DNA from: Hymenopus coronatus
Taxonomy: Eukaryota > Arthropoda > Insecta > Mantodea > Hymenopodidae
NCBI GenBank assembly: GCA_030762935.1
Contig: CM060898.1
Span: 96,516,781 to 96,580,780, forward strand
Length of the DNA: 64,000 nt
Direction: 5' to 3'
The notes beneath the pieces were generated by a model. That model saw only the letters and a list, made by a program, of their open reading frames with translations, did not search any database and had not been told where the DNA came from. Below are positions 33,096-43,860 of this stretch, in pieces; position 1 is the first letter of the stretch; each line of letters starts with the position of its first letter. The translations under genes and the position numbers were made by a program.

Positions 33096-33192
33096 GCAAC
33101 ACTGTGGTGATTATTCTTTGAGTTCCTGCAGTTAGAACGGTAGTTTTTTTTATTTGCTTTGCTAAGTGTTTTGGATTTATTTCCGCTAAATG

Positions 33193-33392
33193 TAAAAATC
33201 AATAGCATGGCTTCCTTCGGAAGGGAAGTAAAGCCGTTGGTCCCGTGTCGTAGATTTACGGCACGTGAAAGAACCTCAAGCCTGATAGAGAGGCCTCTGA
33301 GCAAAATTAAGCGGTCTTTCACGCCCAATTTAGAATGGGACGCTGAGAACCACAGCAGTTAAAGAGCGTCCATAAATAACACGCCATTTTTC
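33193..33392 (+). mobile_element. SINE-3, 5'-truncated, 10-bp target duplication
   Basis: AGCATGGCTTCCTTCGGAAG through CGTCCATAAATAACACGCC. CCGCTAAATG flanks it at 33183-33192 and 33393-33402. The head is missing. Confidence 0.9.
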
Positions 33393-33402
33393 CCGCTAAA
33401 TG

Positions 33403-33884
33403 CGCAGTGGTTTTCAATCTAGACACATTTGCGATAGTAATGACTGGAGCAAGCCAGTAGCTGAGAATTAGAGACCGAGGTCGCATGTAATGTCATCTCT
33501 GTAGAGAGATTTGATGTGACGAATGTAAACCTGCGTTATCAAACTGAACTGAACTTATGATTGGAAGTCATATCTAGCAGTATTGTGCTTCGGTTCTAAC
33601 TCCTACGCAAACATTTGGATTCAATGCTTTCCTGCTACCCACAGTTGTTCCCAAATAAGCGACTGTGTACATGTTTTCCTTCGATTAGGTGCCAGAAGCT
33701 TCAGCCTCGCCAGCATTGATTCTGTTGATACTTCCTTATCCAGCGTCTCGCAGCGGTACCAGTCTTCAGTATTTCCATATATCAATCATTCAATCATATG
33801 TGTTCGCTCAAAGGCAGACCTTTCCCTCCAAATCCAATTTCCTAACATGTTTGCACATTTCTCTCTTACTTCTTCACTCGGTAG
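33403..33884. other. No recognised gene
   Basis: Open frames of about 96-120 codons (33583-33945, 33689-33979) run into SINE-6 and contain no domain. The serine-rich composition is not diagnostic. Confidence 0.4.
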
Positions 33885-34445
33885 ATTCGTCAATGGTCCG
33901 CATTCGATTGGTCGCGGGTTCACTTCTCTTGGCCGATCTAACTAACCCATGTGTTTTCCGGGGATTTCCCTGTCGCTAGGCGAATGCTTGGTAAATTTCT
34001 TTCATCCCCCGAATTTTCTGTACCGCCATGTCGTGTCTATTGCCATTTCATTCATCCTTCATCCCGGTGGTTTCTTTCAGGGATGAAAGTGTCAGCGATA
34101 GTGCTTGGTGTGACGAGGCAGGGAAAAAGGATGCTCAAAGTGACTATCTCTCTCCCCCGACTTTGGCTGGTTGCCGGGATGAGGACCGCTCTTGGTGGAG
34201 GCTTGGACCCTATATAGGACATGGGCCCTGGTCTGGCTGTCCAACTGTCGGGGTGCCTCAATCTGGAAACTGTAGGACCCTTTCATTGCTGTACCATCGC
34301 TCCTGGCTCCGGTCCCACGGTGTATCCTCTTACCTTATCCCTCCCTCCGGAGCGCCCCTTCGTATGGCGTAGGTGCAATAACCTCAAGTAGGTACCCAGT
34401 CCTCTCCGAAGGTATTCTAGCCTATCCTACTTCATTGCCTTTATA
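33885..34445 (+). mobile_element. SINE-6, about 550 bp
   Basis: Head remnant with B-box-like GGTCGCGGGTTCACTTCTC, then GTGTTTTCCGGGGATTTCCC, CTTTCATCCCCCGAATTTTC, AAAAAGGATGCTCAAAGTGA, GGTTGCCGGGATGAGGACCG, TGTCATTGCTGT-type block and GTGTATCCTCTTACC. It is colinear with 59900-60480 over its whole length. It is much longer and more GC-rich than the other SINEs here. Overlapping open frames on both strands are shadows. Confidence 0.8.
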
Positions 34446-34530
34446 TCATATAAATCATTTTTCCATTTTCTACTTCAGAGCTTTTCCCCCATTAACGTTT
34501 CCTTCCAGCACATTCAGTGGTTTTTTATTA

Positions 34531-35285
34531 CGAGACAACATCATTAAATTCCTGGAATGATCCTGTAAATGGAAATAAAATTACCTGATTTAAATTTTCT
34601 GTCATCCCCTTGGGCAGCTCTGCACCGATCCTAGCACCTGTGTCATTTTTGGAATGCACCCTGGAAGTCTCGTTCTGAAGCGTGTTAAACTCCTGTTACG
34701 ATTCGCATTGGTTCTCCTCCACCGTGACAAAACAGTGACACTGCACCTTCAATTTCATCTCGGGGAAACAAAATGAAATCGCAGGGGGCCAGATCTGGCC
34801 AATACGGGGGATGAGGAAGGACGACAATGTTGTTACGAGCACAAAACTGGCGTGTTGCGAGAGCTCTGTGAACTGGTGCGTTGTCGTCTTGGAGCATCCA
34901 TTTTTTTCTCTCTCTGCTCAGTGTTGTAGTAGTTTTCGTCGAATGTCCTTGGAGACGTCTCAAAACGCCACAGTAATAAACAAGTCACTAATTGACCTGC
35001 AGGAGGAAATTTAGGGTGTACAATTCCGTGAAAGTCGATAAAAACAAAAAACAAGCAATGATTATGCTCTTGGTTGCGCTCTTGACCTGTGTCACCTCTT
35101 CGGCGATGTTCTGCTATTTCAGAAACGTGAATGCCACTCAAAACTATCGTCCGACTCTTTGCTTCATTTCCGTAAGCTTCTTTCAACATTTCATGGGTTT
35201 TGATTACCGACTTTCCGACTTTCACACAAAATTTGATGTTTGCTCTCTACTCCAGGTTCTACTATATCGTGATGTCGTCAAGGTG
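34531..35285 (-). mobile_element. mariner transposon, internally deleted
   Basis: The left end is TA followed by the inverted repeat CGAGACAACATCATTAAATT. The right end near 35250-35285 keeps a degenerate version (TCCAGGTTCTACTATATCGT). On the minus strand transposase pieces occur in order: FCVKVGKSVIKTHEMLKEAY (N-terminal helix-turn-helix, from 35235), FFVFIDFHGIVHPKF, DDNAPVHRALATRQF (second catalytic Asp), PYWPDLAPCDFILFP (third) and a C-terminal DFQGAFQ with stops. The region with the first catalytic Asp is deleted and the frame shifts at least twice. It is inactive. Confidence 0.88.
34685..35235 (-). pseudogene. mariner transposase, broken
   Basis: The open segments overlap at 34833-34963 in different frames. 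One (35225 to 34833) carries the N-terminal DNA-binding start and the FFVFIDF strand. The other (34963 to 34685) carries DDNAPVH and SPDLAPCDF-like motifs. Mariner transposases are about 345 residues with a D,D34D triad. Here only the second and third aspartates are visible, with frameshifts and an internal deletion, so no functional protein is expected. Confidence 0.85.
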
Positions 35286-35294
35286 TGCGTGCAC

Positions 35295-35322
35295 GTGAAT
35301 GGAACACATCAGATTTTTAGAG
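35295..35322 (-). mobile_element. HLE 5' terminus stub
   Basis: GTGAATGGAACACATCAGA followed by T, directly beside the right end of the mariner copy, which probably inserted in or near an HLE copy. Confidence 0.65.
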
Positions 35323-35354
35323 TTGTTTACTTTGGTTTTTTTTTATTTAAACAA

Positions 35355-35510
35355 TAATCTAACAAACACATACATACTTCCAGACTCAAGGAAGAATTGA
35401 GCATAATCCGGCTTAAAGAAAGAATCCAATTCTCCAGCCGCGAATGGAACCCGAGACCTCTGTATTTGGAAACTGGCATGCTAACCACCGGATCACAGAG
35501 CCAGTCATTA
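35355..35510 (-). mobile_element. SINE-1, 5' half
   Basis: Minus strand: TGGCTCTGTGATCCGGTGGT head, B-box-like CGGGTTCCATTCGCGGC, GGAGAATTGGATTCTTTC and CTTGAGTCTGGAAGTATGTA. Confidence 0.78.
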
Positions 35511-36088
35511 GCTGTTTAAACCTTCTTTATTCCTTTCCTCCAGCTATCTGAGGTTCTGGACAGCTCATTTAGCTATTTGTGGCATATTACCGGAATCTAC
35601 ACCACTCTCCACTTACTCGATCTCGGTTTCGAAATTGTATCTTCTTTGCTCTTCTTTCATTAGCAAAAGTCTATTTATTATTTGCCTTTGTTTTTATTCC
35701 GTATTCGCTATTGTCAATTATCTCCATTTGTATGGTCGTTCTTCCATTAGCAATGTATCTCAACAAAGCTGATGGATATTATTATTATTACCTCAACAAA
35801 TATGATGGACATTATTATTGTTATTCCAGTTATTATCAGCCATATCGTATATTGTTCCGGTAACGATTATTCTCCACAGAAAATAGGTTAACTTTAAGTC
35901 TTCTACCTAATAATTTTTTTATTAAAAATATATAATGTTTCCAAGTAGAAGCTGAAGAAAATCAGTTATAAGAGGCTTCTCTACAATACACTTTTCCCTA
36001 TTCTAATTCCTCTGACACATCTCTTACTTTGATACTAGATTGGTTATTTGACATGCATAGTACTGGAGTCCCCTCTTTGAAATGCAAA
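35511..36088. other. No recognised gene
   Basis: A 94-codon frame (35579-35863) has a Tyr-rich C-terminus derived from TTATTA repeats and is not called. Confidence 0.45.
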
Positions 36089-36330
36089 TTAGTTTTCTTC
36101 AGAATCTCCACAAATATTCTTCCAATATACGCTGTCAAATGCTTTTATCAGAGGCACTGTTTTAATTTCCCAATGATGTTTGTTGGTTGTTCGTAGCAAT
36201 CCAGATGTATTTCCTATGATTATTCTCTTTCTAAGGCCAAACTCCTCTTCTTCTGATTCGCTTTGTATCTTAGAATGTATCTTTCGATTCAGTATTCTCA
36301 TAATCGTCACCAAATGGTATATCAAGCTCA
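36089..36330 (-). pseudogene. Non-LTR retrotransposon reverse transcriptase remnant
   Basis: The minus-strand frame contains MRILNRKIHSKIQSESEEEE, then FGLRK and, about 35 residues on, KAFDSVYW. This order (ILNRRL...QFGFRKG...KAFDSV) is that of the early reverse transcriptase palm motifs in LINEs. It ends with a frameshift just after KAFDSVYWKN; the next frame continues sensibly. The catalytic YADD-type motif is not in view. The fragment is short and dead. Confidence 0.7.
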
Positions 36331-36575
36331 ATAAAATATTTCTATCTTAGAATTATCCGTCGATTCAGTATTTTCGTTATAATCTACGCCAAATGAGACA
36401 TCAAGCGAAATGAAAGCTTTGTATCTTAGGACATATCTTTTGATTCAGTATTCTCATAATCATCACCAAAAGGGTCATCAAGCCTAATGAAATATGTGTA
36501 TCCTAGAATGTGTCTGTCAATTCAGTATTCTCGTTATAATCTTCACTAAATGAGACATCAAGCGTAATGAAAAAG
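36266..36575. repeat. Four-unit tandem repeat derived from reverse transcriptase sequence
   Basis: Units start at 36266, 36343, 36422 and 36499 (77, 79, 77 and about 77 bp), each beginning TATCTTAGAA-like and containing GATTCAGTATT. Units 1 and 3 share CTCATAATC.TCACCAAA; units 2 and 4 share CGTTATAATCT and AATGAGACATCAAGCG. The array is therefore two copies of a 156-bp dimer (52 codons). Unit 1 encodes the ILNRK segment of the adjacent remnant. Confidence 0.88.
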
Positions 36576-37766
36576 TTGCACTTTTGGGATTGCTTTCTTT
36601 CAGTATTGGCTACTTAGTCTATAATGCCTGCAAGCTTTTTTGGGCGCTCGTCTCCCGTCTTCATTCTGCAGTTTTCGCGCGTTGTGTTTTGTTTAATAGT
36701 TCAGTTAGTTTGCAGTCAAAGTTAACCTGTTCATCATAATGGCTGAGGACCTCAAAGAATGAAACCTTCTTTAGTTGACAACACTGCAAAAACACGGGCG
36801 GGCATGCTTTCTCTTCTTTCCCCCTGCCCAAAGTTTCCCCGTAAAACCAGCGCCCCTGAAAAGGTGCATAATAGTACTTTAGTCTTCAAGCCGCTCACAA
36901 TGCTCATAAATATGGCACACATTTGGGCTACTGAAGACTGAAGTTCATTGCACATTTACCTGCAGACGCAAGCAGCACATGCTCTATGAACCGGTTTTTG
37001 AGCACGAAGACAATGAGCAGGCGGGACCATTATAGTATTTGCAGAATGAAATGTTTCACGGTAAAATTTTGTATTATAGTAAACGCTTACACACAAATAT
37101 GGAAATGTTATGTATAGATGCAGTATTTTTCAGAACATGAAGATCCTGCCCTTCTCTTCTTCTAAAGTTTGGGATTAGGGTGTATGCGGCTGGAAACCAC
37201 CCTTCGCTGTTGCAAAGTCTTCCACTTATTAGTCCCTTAACCGTGGCGCGGGTCTCGACTTGCAAGCAGTGTCTCCTGCAAATAGATTTTACTATGTTGC
37301 CTCTCACCCCTAGTTCAGGGTCGTATTTTGTTTGCTAAAGGTTATTGCCCAGTGGTAGGGGGGAACGGTTCCGCTTGAGACCCTTAATGTTTTGGAGAAA
37401 ACTGTGTTTATTTATAATTCTTTCCCTGTCCTATCAGAGCAGTACAAGGTAAGGTATATATTAATGCATATTTAAAATATTTGAAGGTAAACTTATGGTT
37501 TGTGAATGTAGTACTTATCTATGTTGTACTATTAGTTTCTTTTAACATTATTGCATTCAATGGAGTGGACAATAATATACATTTTGAGAGATTTTGGAAT
37601 GAAGCTCATACGATATTTTATTAAGCAGCGTTTTAGTGAAAAAAAATTTCCTCCGCATCACCATCAGTAGATAAGAACTCTGATCCAAACTCATCTACAA
37701 ATGATTACATTTGCGAGTTTTAGCAAAATGTCTTAGCAGTAGCTTAGCACACAATTGACAAAAAAA
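36576..37766. other. No recognised gene; moderately GC-rich stretch
   Basis: Between 36630 and 37330 composition is less AT-rich than average and no repeat family was recognised. Frames of 60-77 codons on both strands overlap and show no domain. It could contain a decayed gene copy or unique regulatory DNA. Confidence 0.4.
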
Positions 37767-38480
37767 TCTGATGTGTTCTATTCACATGACTTACTCTACC
37801 TATTCTGTAATAAACTATTCTTACAACAGTTTATTCTTCTATACACTTTGTGTTAATCAGAATAAACATTAGCAGAAATTGTCTTATTTCTTAGTTCCTT
37901 ATAACTGGAAGAGAAATAAGGGAATACACTAGGCTGAAGCGACTATCACATCTTTTAAACGTTGGTTGCTAAATTATTGATTTTCGGTTCTCTTTGCATG
38001 GCCAGGAGTAAACCAACAAAAATAGAAATGTAAAATTATCATTTGAGAAAAGTTAAGTATGTATTTTAAAATTGAAAAAAAAAACAAGGAATATCTTGGA
38101 AATGGCCAACTCCACAAAAGCTGTATAGGATATAAACTGTATGTTTTAACGAGATCTACATTTTTGTGAAGTCTGTCTCTTGCAGTTTACCAGTTATGCA
38201 AAGCTCATCCAGAATACAGAAGATCTCTAAGGTTATTCCTAGAAAGTTCAAAATATATATTTCGTCGGTCATGAAAATATTAACCATATGGTATTTTAAT
38301 CAAAATCGTTTTTAAGGAAATCAAACTTTTCGAAACTTTTTCCAGGTAAAGGATAGTTTTGGGTGGAGGGATTTTCTTGAGAATCGTGTGGCATCCTTGG
38401 AAAATGTTGAATTTAATTTTCAAGTTTGGTATTTAACCGACTTTTGGTTTTTGAGTGATGTTCAGGCACACATAAAAATG

Positions 38481-38540
<60 letters not shown>

Positions 38541-38637
38541 ACAGAGGACGCTATAACTTGTATTTCCAGTGATATCTCGGTATCAAGTTTTATGTGGAAT
38601 GCAATGCCTTCTCTAACGATGTTATACTAAGTAGAAA
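37767..38637 (+). mobile_element. HLE repeat, sense, nearly complete, with (TA)n
   Basis: TCTGATGTGTTCTATTCACA at the 5' end, all family blocks, and a 3' end with TCTCGGTATCAAGTTTTATG and TTCTCTAACGATGTTATAC. A (TA)n tract (38485-38536) lies in the T-rich block just downstream of the usual CA position. Confidence 0.87.
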
Positions 38638-39585
38638 AGGAGGAGCAGCAGCTAATATCTGTTGCCTCACTGCGGTCGTGAGCGCACAGTGAGTGTACCG
38701 ACCACGCCCCGTGTCTCTGACGTTAAATCCCCGTGGAGCCATTACCTTGCAATCCCAAACGATACTTCATGTTCTCTTTTTACCTATAAGGATGCAAAAG
38801 TTTCTAACCTGAGTGACACAGGTATCATAAATATATCTGGTATGGCTGGAGAAAATATTAAGTAGCGGAAAAAGCTAAAGGAAGATTTATGGATCTAACC
38901 TTCATTATATGAAACAGAACGTGGTTGAGTGAACGCCTTTAAAACCTGCAGCGGAGAAACAAGATCTGAGTGCTAACATTTGCGACAGTTTAATGACTTG
39001 TTGAACGAGTAGACAGTCAATACTTAAGCGTGCAGGCAAGTGCGTCATGCACTGTCACAATGGAATATGTGTATCATACCTGCAGGACTGCATTCCTTCT
39101 GACTACTGAATTATTTTGAGTCAGAATAGATTATCTATTAAGCGTAGTGTAATCTTTGTGAGGACAAATGAAGAAGCACGCGCGTGACATCAAGAGCGGT
39201 GAGTACTCTAACGAAGGTAAATAAAATACAAGCGCAACTTTCTTTCTGGTGATCAAGAATGGAGTGGTAACTCATGGTGATGAGATGAGAATTTACATTT
39301 CGATAGCACCCATTACAATCACGATGAGTGGCGAGAAGTAAATTCTTAGAAAAAAGATAAGGAAGGAAGTCAGCTGTTTCAATTTTTAATACTAGTGAAT
39401 GACACCATTTGTTTTAGAGGATAGACGAACTTCTAAAGAATCACCAAAAAGTACATTGGGAGGGGAGTTTCAATCTCTTGCGGCGGAAGATCCTTTGATA
39501 GTACAATCTCTCTCCGGAACGAATGCGGTAAATGGCAGTTGTCGCGCAATCTATTGTAATGTGGGGAAGAATAAGTAGTCGCAAC
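38638..39585. other. No recognised feature
   Basis: Mixed-composition sequence; a 67-codon frame at 38662-38865 lacks support. Confidence 0.45.
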
Positions 39586-40611
39586 CAGGTGCATGTTTCA
39601 TAATATTGAAACGTTTTATATAAACAATTTACAAATGACGAGGGAAGATCACAAATGCTTTTACACTCTGTTTCAAAATAAAGTTTATTAACTTGTAAAA
39701 TTTTAGAAATTTTACAAATCCAGTTATTCAATTTACAAAAATAAACATTATGCGCATGTTGTCATATTCCCATCTCAAAGTGCCTACAACCATGTGTTAC
39801 AAAGAATACTAAAGAGCCAAGATGTCTCCATATGTCTAGCACATTCTATAAGTTTTATGTGTGTATTTAATCTGAAATATGTACCTATATAAAGCTATTT
39901 AGTCATATTTGAAGATTCAAAGACATCAAATATTTGTCAACAAAGTCTCGCATTTTAGTATATTGGCTATGCTGATGGCCCATAATTTAATTGGACATTT
40001 GCAGAATGTACATTATTACATCGACATTGTGTCGACATCGATTGGTGTAAGCGCGTAATCGGGATATATACTCGTATAATGTGCACTTTTATTGTTTTGA
40101 GGTTAGGGCTCCACTTGTGCCTGTTGCATGCTGAGTTTGATGTCCTATATCTTACAATAACAATTCCGTTGCTAAAGGAATATATGAAACATCTAATTAT
40201 GTTCATAAAGGGATGTAAAGTCATTAATTCTGAGTCTAATGTTTATATCTTCATGAACTTCATCATCTGAACCACTTTGTTGTTAGTTTTTCGATATATT
40301 GCGGTGATATACTTAATTGTACATTTTCTATGCAATTTGTGCTCACAAACATTAAACTATAGAAACTATAGGTTTCTCTACAAATCTTAATCCATTTGTA
40401 GATAAACTGCTACTTTACAAATACAAATTGCAAGTGTGTGGAATTACTATTTGATTGTGAAATAGAGCACTTGTAAACTGTATTAAATTTCGGTTGTAAA
40501 CATTTAAGTTTGTTTGTAAATTAAACTATACAAACTCTAATTGTGAAAAAGATTTTTACAAATTACAATCAAAGTTAACAAGGCTTGTAAACATTATGAA
40601 ATATGCCCCAG
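39586..40611. mobile_element. Candidate hAT-like element with subterminal TTTGTAAA motifs
   Basis: Imperfect inverted ends: left CAGGTGCATGTTTCATAAT, right (reverse complement) CTGGGGCATATTTCATAAT. Both arms are rich in TTTACAAA / TTTGTAAA-like motifs (about five on the left at 39618-39740, about ten on the right at 40345-40595). Such subterminal repeats are typical transposase-binding arrays. No transposase ORF and no clear target duplication. Confidence 0.55.
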
Positions 40612-41192
40612 ATGGCGGTTTAGTGTAAAAGGATAAGGGAGTTTTTCTACCCTGTTCAGAAATCTGCGATAAGCGTTATTTTGACGACATTAATTGCATA
40701 TCCAATCAGAAGGCATACACTTAATCGCTTGCATAACTGAGTGCTTATCCAAACGACCAGCTGTGGTTATATGTATAAGACTGACGTCTACAACAACGCA
40801 AGATTTACAATGTTGGTTATCATCAGACCACGATTTACAATTATTAATGGTATATGTCTTCTTTGGAAAGTGTAAGCAAATAACCCCTACAAAAATGACA
40901 GTCTGTCATTCTCAATAAAGTTTGTGAGGGAATACACAAATGTTTCTGTGATCGTACAGTAAATGACCATCTTCAGCATCTGTTGTAGTTTTGGAAAAAG
41001 CAAGATAGAGATAATATAAGGTTCCAAGCTTATTATTTTATAGTGACTTAATACAATTGGAATAAAATATTTAGTAAACAATGATTATTCACTAAACTGT
41101 TTTAGCAAATAATTTTTTCAAGTAAGAAATAATGTATGTTAAACTGGAGAATAATCAATCTTAATCTCGGAACGTCTCTCTTGTTTGCTAAG
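40612..41192. other. No recognised feature
   Basis: AT-rich flank of the mariner element. Confidence 0.45.
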
Positions 41193-41194
41193 TA

Positions 41195-42335
41195 CTAGGG
41201 TCAGCTGAAAAGCCCCGGGCCTATCAATGAAAACAGCATTTAGAAATATATATATATATATATTTTTTTTTTGCTTTTTTCTCAACATAATCTCCAGAAA
41301 GGTTAATACATTTGTCATATCGGTGTTCTAATTTAATTAAACCATCTCTGTAGTGCGATTTATCAAAAATAGCTATTTACCGCATCAATGACCTCCTCGT
41401 TGCTGTGAAATCTTCGTCCTCCAAGATAAGGGAGGTTTTTTTGAGGTTTGGGAACAGGTGGCAATCATTTGGTGCTAGATCTGGCGAATAGAGTGGATGT
41501 TCAAACAATTCCAAATTTAATTCGCACATTTTTCCCATTGCAATGACTGAACAATGGGTCGGAGCATTGTCGTGATAAAACAATTTTTTTTTACTTTGCC
41601 TTTTTTGGAGTTGGTTCATCTGGCGCAATCCACTGTTTTGGCTGTGATTTGCTTTCTGGAGTGTAGTGGTGTATCCGAGTTTCATCCATGGTAATAAGCC
41701 GTCTCAAAAATTCACTGGGATTTTTACGGTAGGGCTCCACATTCTTTATAGAAACAGTTTTTCTTTGCAACTTTTGATCAGGTGTCAACAAACACGGCAC
41801 CCATCTTGCACAGATCTTGTGAAAGCTCAAAAACATTACTTAAATATTACCAGCACGTTCTTTTGATATGTTTACAGCTTCTGTTATCTCAAAAAATTTT
41901 AATCTGCTGTCTTCCAGTACTAAACAATGCATTTTTTCATTGATCTCAGGAGTTGTCACTTCTACAGGGTGTCCAGAGCGAGGCTCGTCACCAGTGCTCG
42001 TACGTCCCATTTTAAACTCTGCAACGCACCTTTTAATCGTGTAATATGAAGGGGCAGAGTCTTTCAATGTACTGTCCATTTCCTCCTTGATTTCTTTAGG
42101 TATTAAGCCTTTTAAATGGGAGTATTTAATCACTACTCGTTTTCCCAAATCCTCCATTTTCGTGAAAACTCTAAAATTGTCTTGTTTAAAATTCTGTCAT
42201 TCGAAAACTAAAAAAGCTGTTGATTTGTAACTATGGATACAAGCTAGTCTAGAATTAAACTAAACGATGCTACCGTCTAACTGGCCTAGTGGCGCCATAT
42301 CTGTGTGAGGCCCGGGACTTATCAGCCGAACCTCG
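41195..42335 (-). mobile_element. mariner transposon with TA duplications, broken
   Basis: This 1141-bp element is flanked by TA at 41193-41194 and 42336-42337. The inverted ends align: left CTAGGGTCAGCTGAAAAGCC, right (reverse complement) CGAGGTTCGGCTGATAAGTC, both continuing CCGGGCCT. It carries one transposase pseudogene on the minus strand. It is shorter than the usual 1.28-1.3 kb, consistent with the internal deletion. A (TA)n/T tract at 41250-41276 lies near the left end. Confidence 0.95.
41377..42157 (-). pseudogene. mariner transposase, interrupted
   Basis: Starts MEDLGKRVVIKYSHLKGL at 42157, with a helix-turn-helix (IKEEMDSTLKDSAPSYYTIK) and SGHPVEVTTPEINEKM linker. An in-frame stop after GNI (41840-41842) is followed in the same frame by KICARWVPCLLTPDQK and ITMDETRIHHYTPESK (first catalytic Asp). 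After WIAPDEPTPKKAK the frame changes and sequence jumps to KKLFYHDNAPTH (second Asp), then HPLYSPDLAPNDCHLFP (third Asp). About 50-60 residues between the first and second Asp are missing. All three aspartates survive, but the protein cannot be made. Confidence 0.93.
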
Positions 42336-42464
42336 TATAGTATCTTCATAATCATTAAAAATCATTTAATAAAGTAATAAAGTTAATGAAACTTCCAAAC
42401 TTTGCTTAGATTAAGCAATAGCTTGAAATGCACAGCTGTTATTCCAGGCTGCAACAATGAAACC
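42336..42464. other. Spacer
   Basis: Short unassigned sequence between mariner and the next HLE copy. Confidence 0.4.
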
Positions 42465-43860
42465 TAAGGAATTCCATTCACATGACTCTCTTTACATCTC
42501 GTAACAAATTATTGTTAAAAAGCTTATTCTTCTATCTACCTCATACTAATCGAGATAAACATTAGCAGAAATGGTGTCATTACTTTCTTCCTTGTAAATA
42601 GATGGGAAATAAGACAGTACACTAGGCTAAAGCTATAGTCAAATCTTTTAAAATCTACCTGCCATATGGTTGAAATCCGTTTCTTTTTCTGGCCAGGAGT
42701 TTACAAATTCCCGAATGAGAAATGTTTAATTATTTTAAAACTGAAACCAATAACAAGGAATATCTGATATGGACAAGTCCACAAAAGAAATGTACATAAT
42801 AACTTGTGTATTTTAACCATACCCGCGTTTCTTGTGTAGTAAGTTATGTCTATGTCTTGCGGTTTACCAGTTATACATAATTCAGCAAAATTCATCCGAC
42901 ATGAAGAGGGAGCAATTCCCAGAAAATTTCAAGATAACTCACACGATAATTCAAAAACCAAAAGACGGTAAAATATCAAACTTGGTATTTCATTTTAGTA
43001 TCTTCCAAGTATGCGACACAAATATTTTGAGGAAAATCTCCCCCACCTCAAACCACCCTTCACATGGAAAAACATTTCGAAAATTTTGCTTTTCTCAAAA
43101 ATGGCTCTAACGATTTTGACTAAAATAGTATATTATAGGTATTTGCATGACAAATAAAATGTATATAATGAATTTTCTGGTAATATCTTCTAAATATCTC
43201 TTTATTCTGGGTGAATTTTGCTGGATTTTGCATAACTAGCAAACCGTAAGAGATAGACAATACTTAGTTTAACAGCTGTCACTATGCGATTGTCATTGAA
43301 ATTCGCTAATTTGCATGGCCAGGAGTAAAACCAAAGAATCACGAAAAGTATAAGTATTTTAAAATGAAACCAATTACAAGCAGTGTCTCGGAAACGGTTA
43401 GCTTCACAACAAATATCTAAAGGATATAAATTGTATGTTTTGACGAGATGTACATTTTTAGTGGTAGGATTTTGTCGATCTCTTACGGTTTTCAGATATG
43501 CAATAGTCATCCAGAATGAAGAGGTCTTTATAGACTATTCCCAGGAAATTTAGGTATGCATTACATTTGACATGTAAAATCTTTAATAAGTTTTGATTAA
43601 AATTGTTAGTGACATTTTCGAGGTCAACATTTTCGAAAATTTTTCCATGTAAGGAGTACTGGGGTGGGGAATTTATTTGAAAGTCCGCAAACACACACAC
43701 ACACACAGACCTACACACGCTGATCTTTTTCTAAAACTGTTGTTATTCATAGGGTCTCAAAACATGTACTTCATTAAAATCTCAGAATTGAATTTTTGAG
43801 TGGAATACAATACCTTCTATTCATATTGTACATTCATGCTAGAGAAGGCAATTAAAGAAA
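42465..43860. mobile_element. HLE complex: antisense piece within sense copies
   Basis: Sense 5' two-thirds at 42465-42940 (AATTCCATTCACATGACTCT to AGAAAATTTCAAGATAACTC), antisense middle at 42945-43262 (CAAAAACCAAAAGACGGTAA to GCAAACCGTAAGAGATAGAC), then sense from 43270 (CATGGCCAGGAGTAAAACC) to the 3' hairpin (TTCTATTCATATTGTACATTC, end near 43845) with a (CA)n at 43690-43708. Ends are truncated at the junctions, so simple T|T nesting cannot be shown here. Confidence 0.75.

Noticed and set aside
33583..34372. Overlapping 88-120 codon frames suggesting a gene
   Set aside because: Most of the sequence is SINE-6, which recurs at 59900-60480 without conserved frames.
36266..36575. CRISPR-like direct repeats
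   Set aside because: Units are contiguous 77-79 bp with no spacers, in eukaryotic DNA; a tandem repeat derived from LINE coding sequence explains them.
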